A DNA stretch of 64,000 nucleotides from Variovorax sp037204085. Lineage in GTDB: Bacteria; Pseudomonadota; Gammaproteobacteria; Burkholderiales; Burkholderiaceae_C. Made by a program: the position numbers and the translations under genes. Shown here piece after piece: positions 63,370-64,000 of this stretch. The notes under the pieces were generated by a model that was given only the letters and a program-made list of their open reading frames with translations, did not search any database and was not told the DNA's origin. The DNA lies in NCBI RefSeq assembly GCF_037204085.1, contig NZ_JBBCBW010000013.1:62001-126000 (forward strand), read 5' to 3'. How positions within the stretch are numbered: position 1 is the first letter of the stretch; each line of letters begins with the position of its first letter.

Positions 63370-64000
63370 TTATCCGCCCCTGGCGTGGCGCAGCTTGTCC
63401 AAAGCCCGGTCCAGAAACGCCAACCGGTCTTGTCCCCAGAACCGCTCGCCGTTCAGGATGAACGTGGGCGCGCCGAACACGCCGGCTTCTATGGCATCGG
63501 CGCTGTTGGCGCGATAGATCGCGAGGGTTTCGGCCGCCTGCTCCAGCGCCTGCAGCGAGGCGCCGTCGTAGCCGTTTTCATCGGCCACCGCGATGCGCAC
63601 CGCCGCTTCGGAGGTGTCGCGCTCTTCCGCCCACAGCGCGCGCAGCAACGCATGCGAGAGCGGCTGCGCGTCAAGCCCCTTCAGCTGCGCGGCAATCACC
63701 ATCCAGCCCGGGTACTTGTTCCAGTTGGGGTCGACCGGCGCGCCCTTGGGGTAATACGCCGGCTCCAGGTTGAGCGGCATGCCCAGGTAGTCGCGCCAGC
63801 GCGCCAGTTCGAGCGCGTGGTACGTGCGGCGCGGCTCAGGCCGGGTCTTCAGCGGAATGCCGCCGGTTTGCGGCACCACCGCCTGAAAGTCGTAGGGCTT
63901 GAGCGTGAGCCGCACATGGTGGCGGCGCACGATGTCTTGCAGCTGCGGACCGCCCAGGTAGGCCCAGGGCGAGGAAAGGCTGTAGTAGCAGTCCAGCGCG
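63370..64000 (-). CDS. DsbA-fold 2-hydroxychromene-2-carboxylate isomerase-like protein (5' end beyond window)
   Basis: The reading frame stays open to the right edge; about 209 residues are seen and the start is missing. It begins in view with LDCYYSLSSPWAYLGGPQLQ, the Ser-Ser-Pro-Trp glutathione-binding turn of HCCA isomerases and kappa-class GSTs, and ends with GVFGAPTFILNGERFWGQDRL (cis-Pro loop and conserved Phe/Trp). There is no CxxC redox pair, unlike DsbA. Family members isomerise aromatic catabolic intermediates using glutathione; the real substrate is unknown. A start at 63930 would cut off the active-site turn and is rejected. Confidence 0.85.
   Translation of the reverse strand, partial: ALDCYYSLSSPWAYLGGPQLQDIVRRHHVRLTLKPYDFQAVVPQTGGIPLKTRPEPRRTYHALELARWRDYLGMPLNLEPAYYPKGAPVDPNWNKYPGWMVIAAQLKGLDAQPLSHALLRALWAEERDTSEAAVRIAVADENGYDGASLQALEQAAETLAIYRANSADAIEAGVFGAPTFILNGERFWGQDRLAFLDRALDKLRHARGG

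Overview
High-GC chromosomal backbone of a betaproteobacterium, most likely Burkholderiales/Comamonadaceae and Variovorax-like. This assignment is inferred from gene order, protein composition and GC content; no database was searched. I see no transposase, integrase, tRNA, rRNA or CRISPR array. Almost every base belongs to a housekeeping gene, so the interest lies in leaders, operators, repeats and unusual protein architectures.

Layout. 1-1508 (+): 3' end of a PilR-like sigma-54 activator and ampD. 1509-6123 (+): nrdA and nrdB behind a promoter with two NrdR boxes. 6320-6847 (+): Lys/Ala-rich histone H1-like protein, closed by a bidirectional terminator. 6945-13392 (-): a small NTase-like unknown, a TlpA thioredoxin, accB, accC, prmA, a zinc-ribbon DUF3426 protein and a PfkB kinase. 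13494-15403 (+): mpl (murein recycling) and a DUF985 cupin. 15420-16725 (-): DAHP synthase behind a transcription attenuator with an aromatic-codon leader peptide. 16765-22651 (-): BamE-like lipoprotein, tldD, rodA and a NarL-type two-component system. 23021-28257 (+): YqiA esterase, RNase II-type exonuclease, TonB-like protein, aroE and mtgA. 28202-31437: DUF2809 protein (-), then plsC-like acyltransferase, cdsA-like cytidylyltransferase and ruvC (+), with a long inverted repeat between plsC and cdsA.

31489-50868 (-) is a complete dcw cluster, transcribed mraZ, rsmH, ftsL, ftsI, murE, murF, mraY, murD, ftsW, murG, murC, ddlB, ftsQ, ftsA, ftsZ, lpxC, then an unlisted 58-residue membrane protein. 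Most genes overlap by 4 bases or are separated by a few bases. A promoter with a 10-bp-phased repeat array (the presumed MraZ operator) sits at its head. 51138-55870 (-): hslV-hslU, a STAS-domain protein and a DksA with a long Lys/Ala/Pro-rich tail. 56208-57689 (+): a DUF945 protein. 57772-64000 (-): COG0523 GTPase, RlmI-like methyltransferase, xerC, YdcF-like protein, DUF484 protein, dapF and a partial DsbA-fold isomerase.

Themes. Peptidoglycan is served from end to end: precursor synthesis (murC-G, ddlB, mraY, dapF), polymerisation (ftsW, ftsI, rodA, mtgA) and recycling (ampD, mpl). The most noteworthy observations are the aromatic attenuator upstream of DAHP synthase, a MurD carrying an insertion of about 210 residues, a DksA with one zinc-finger cysteine and a histone-like tail, the phased MraZ operator, and several structured intergenic repeats.
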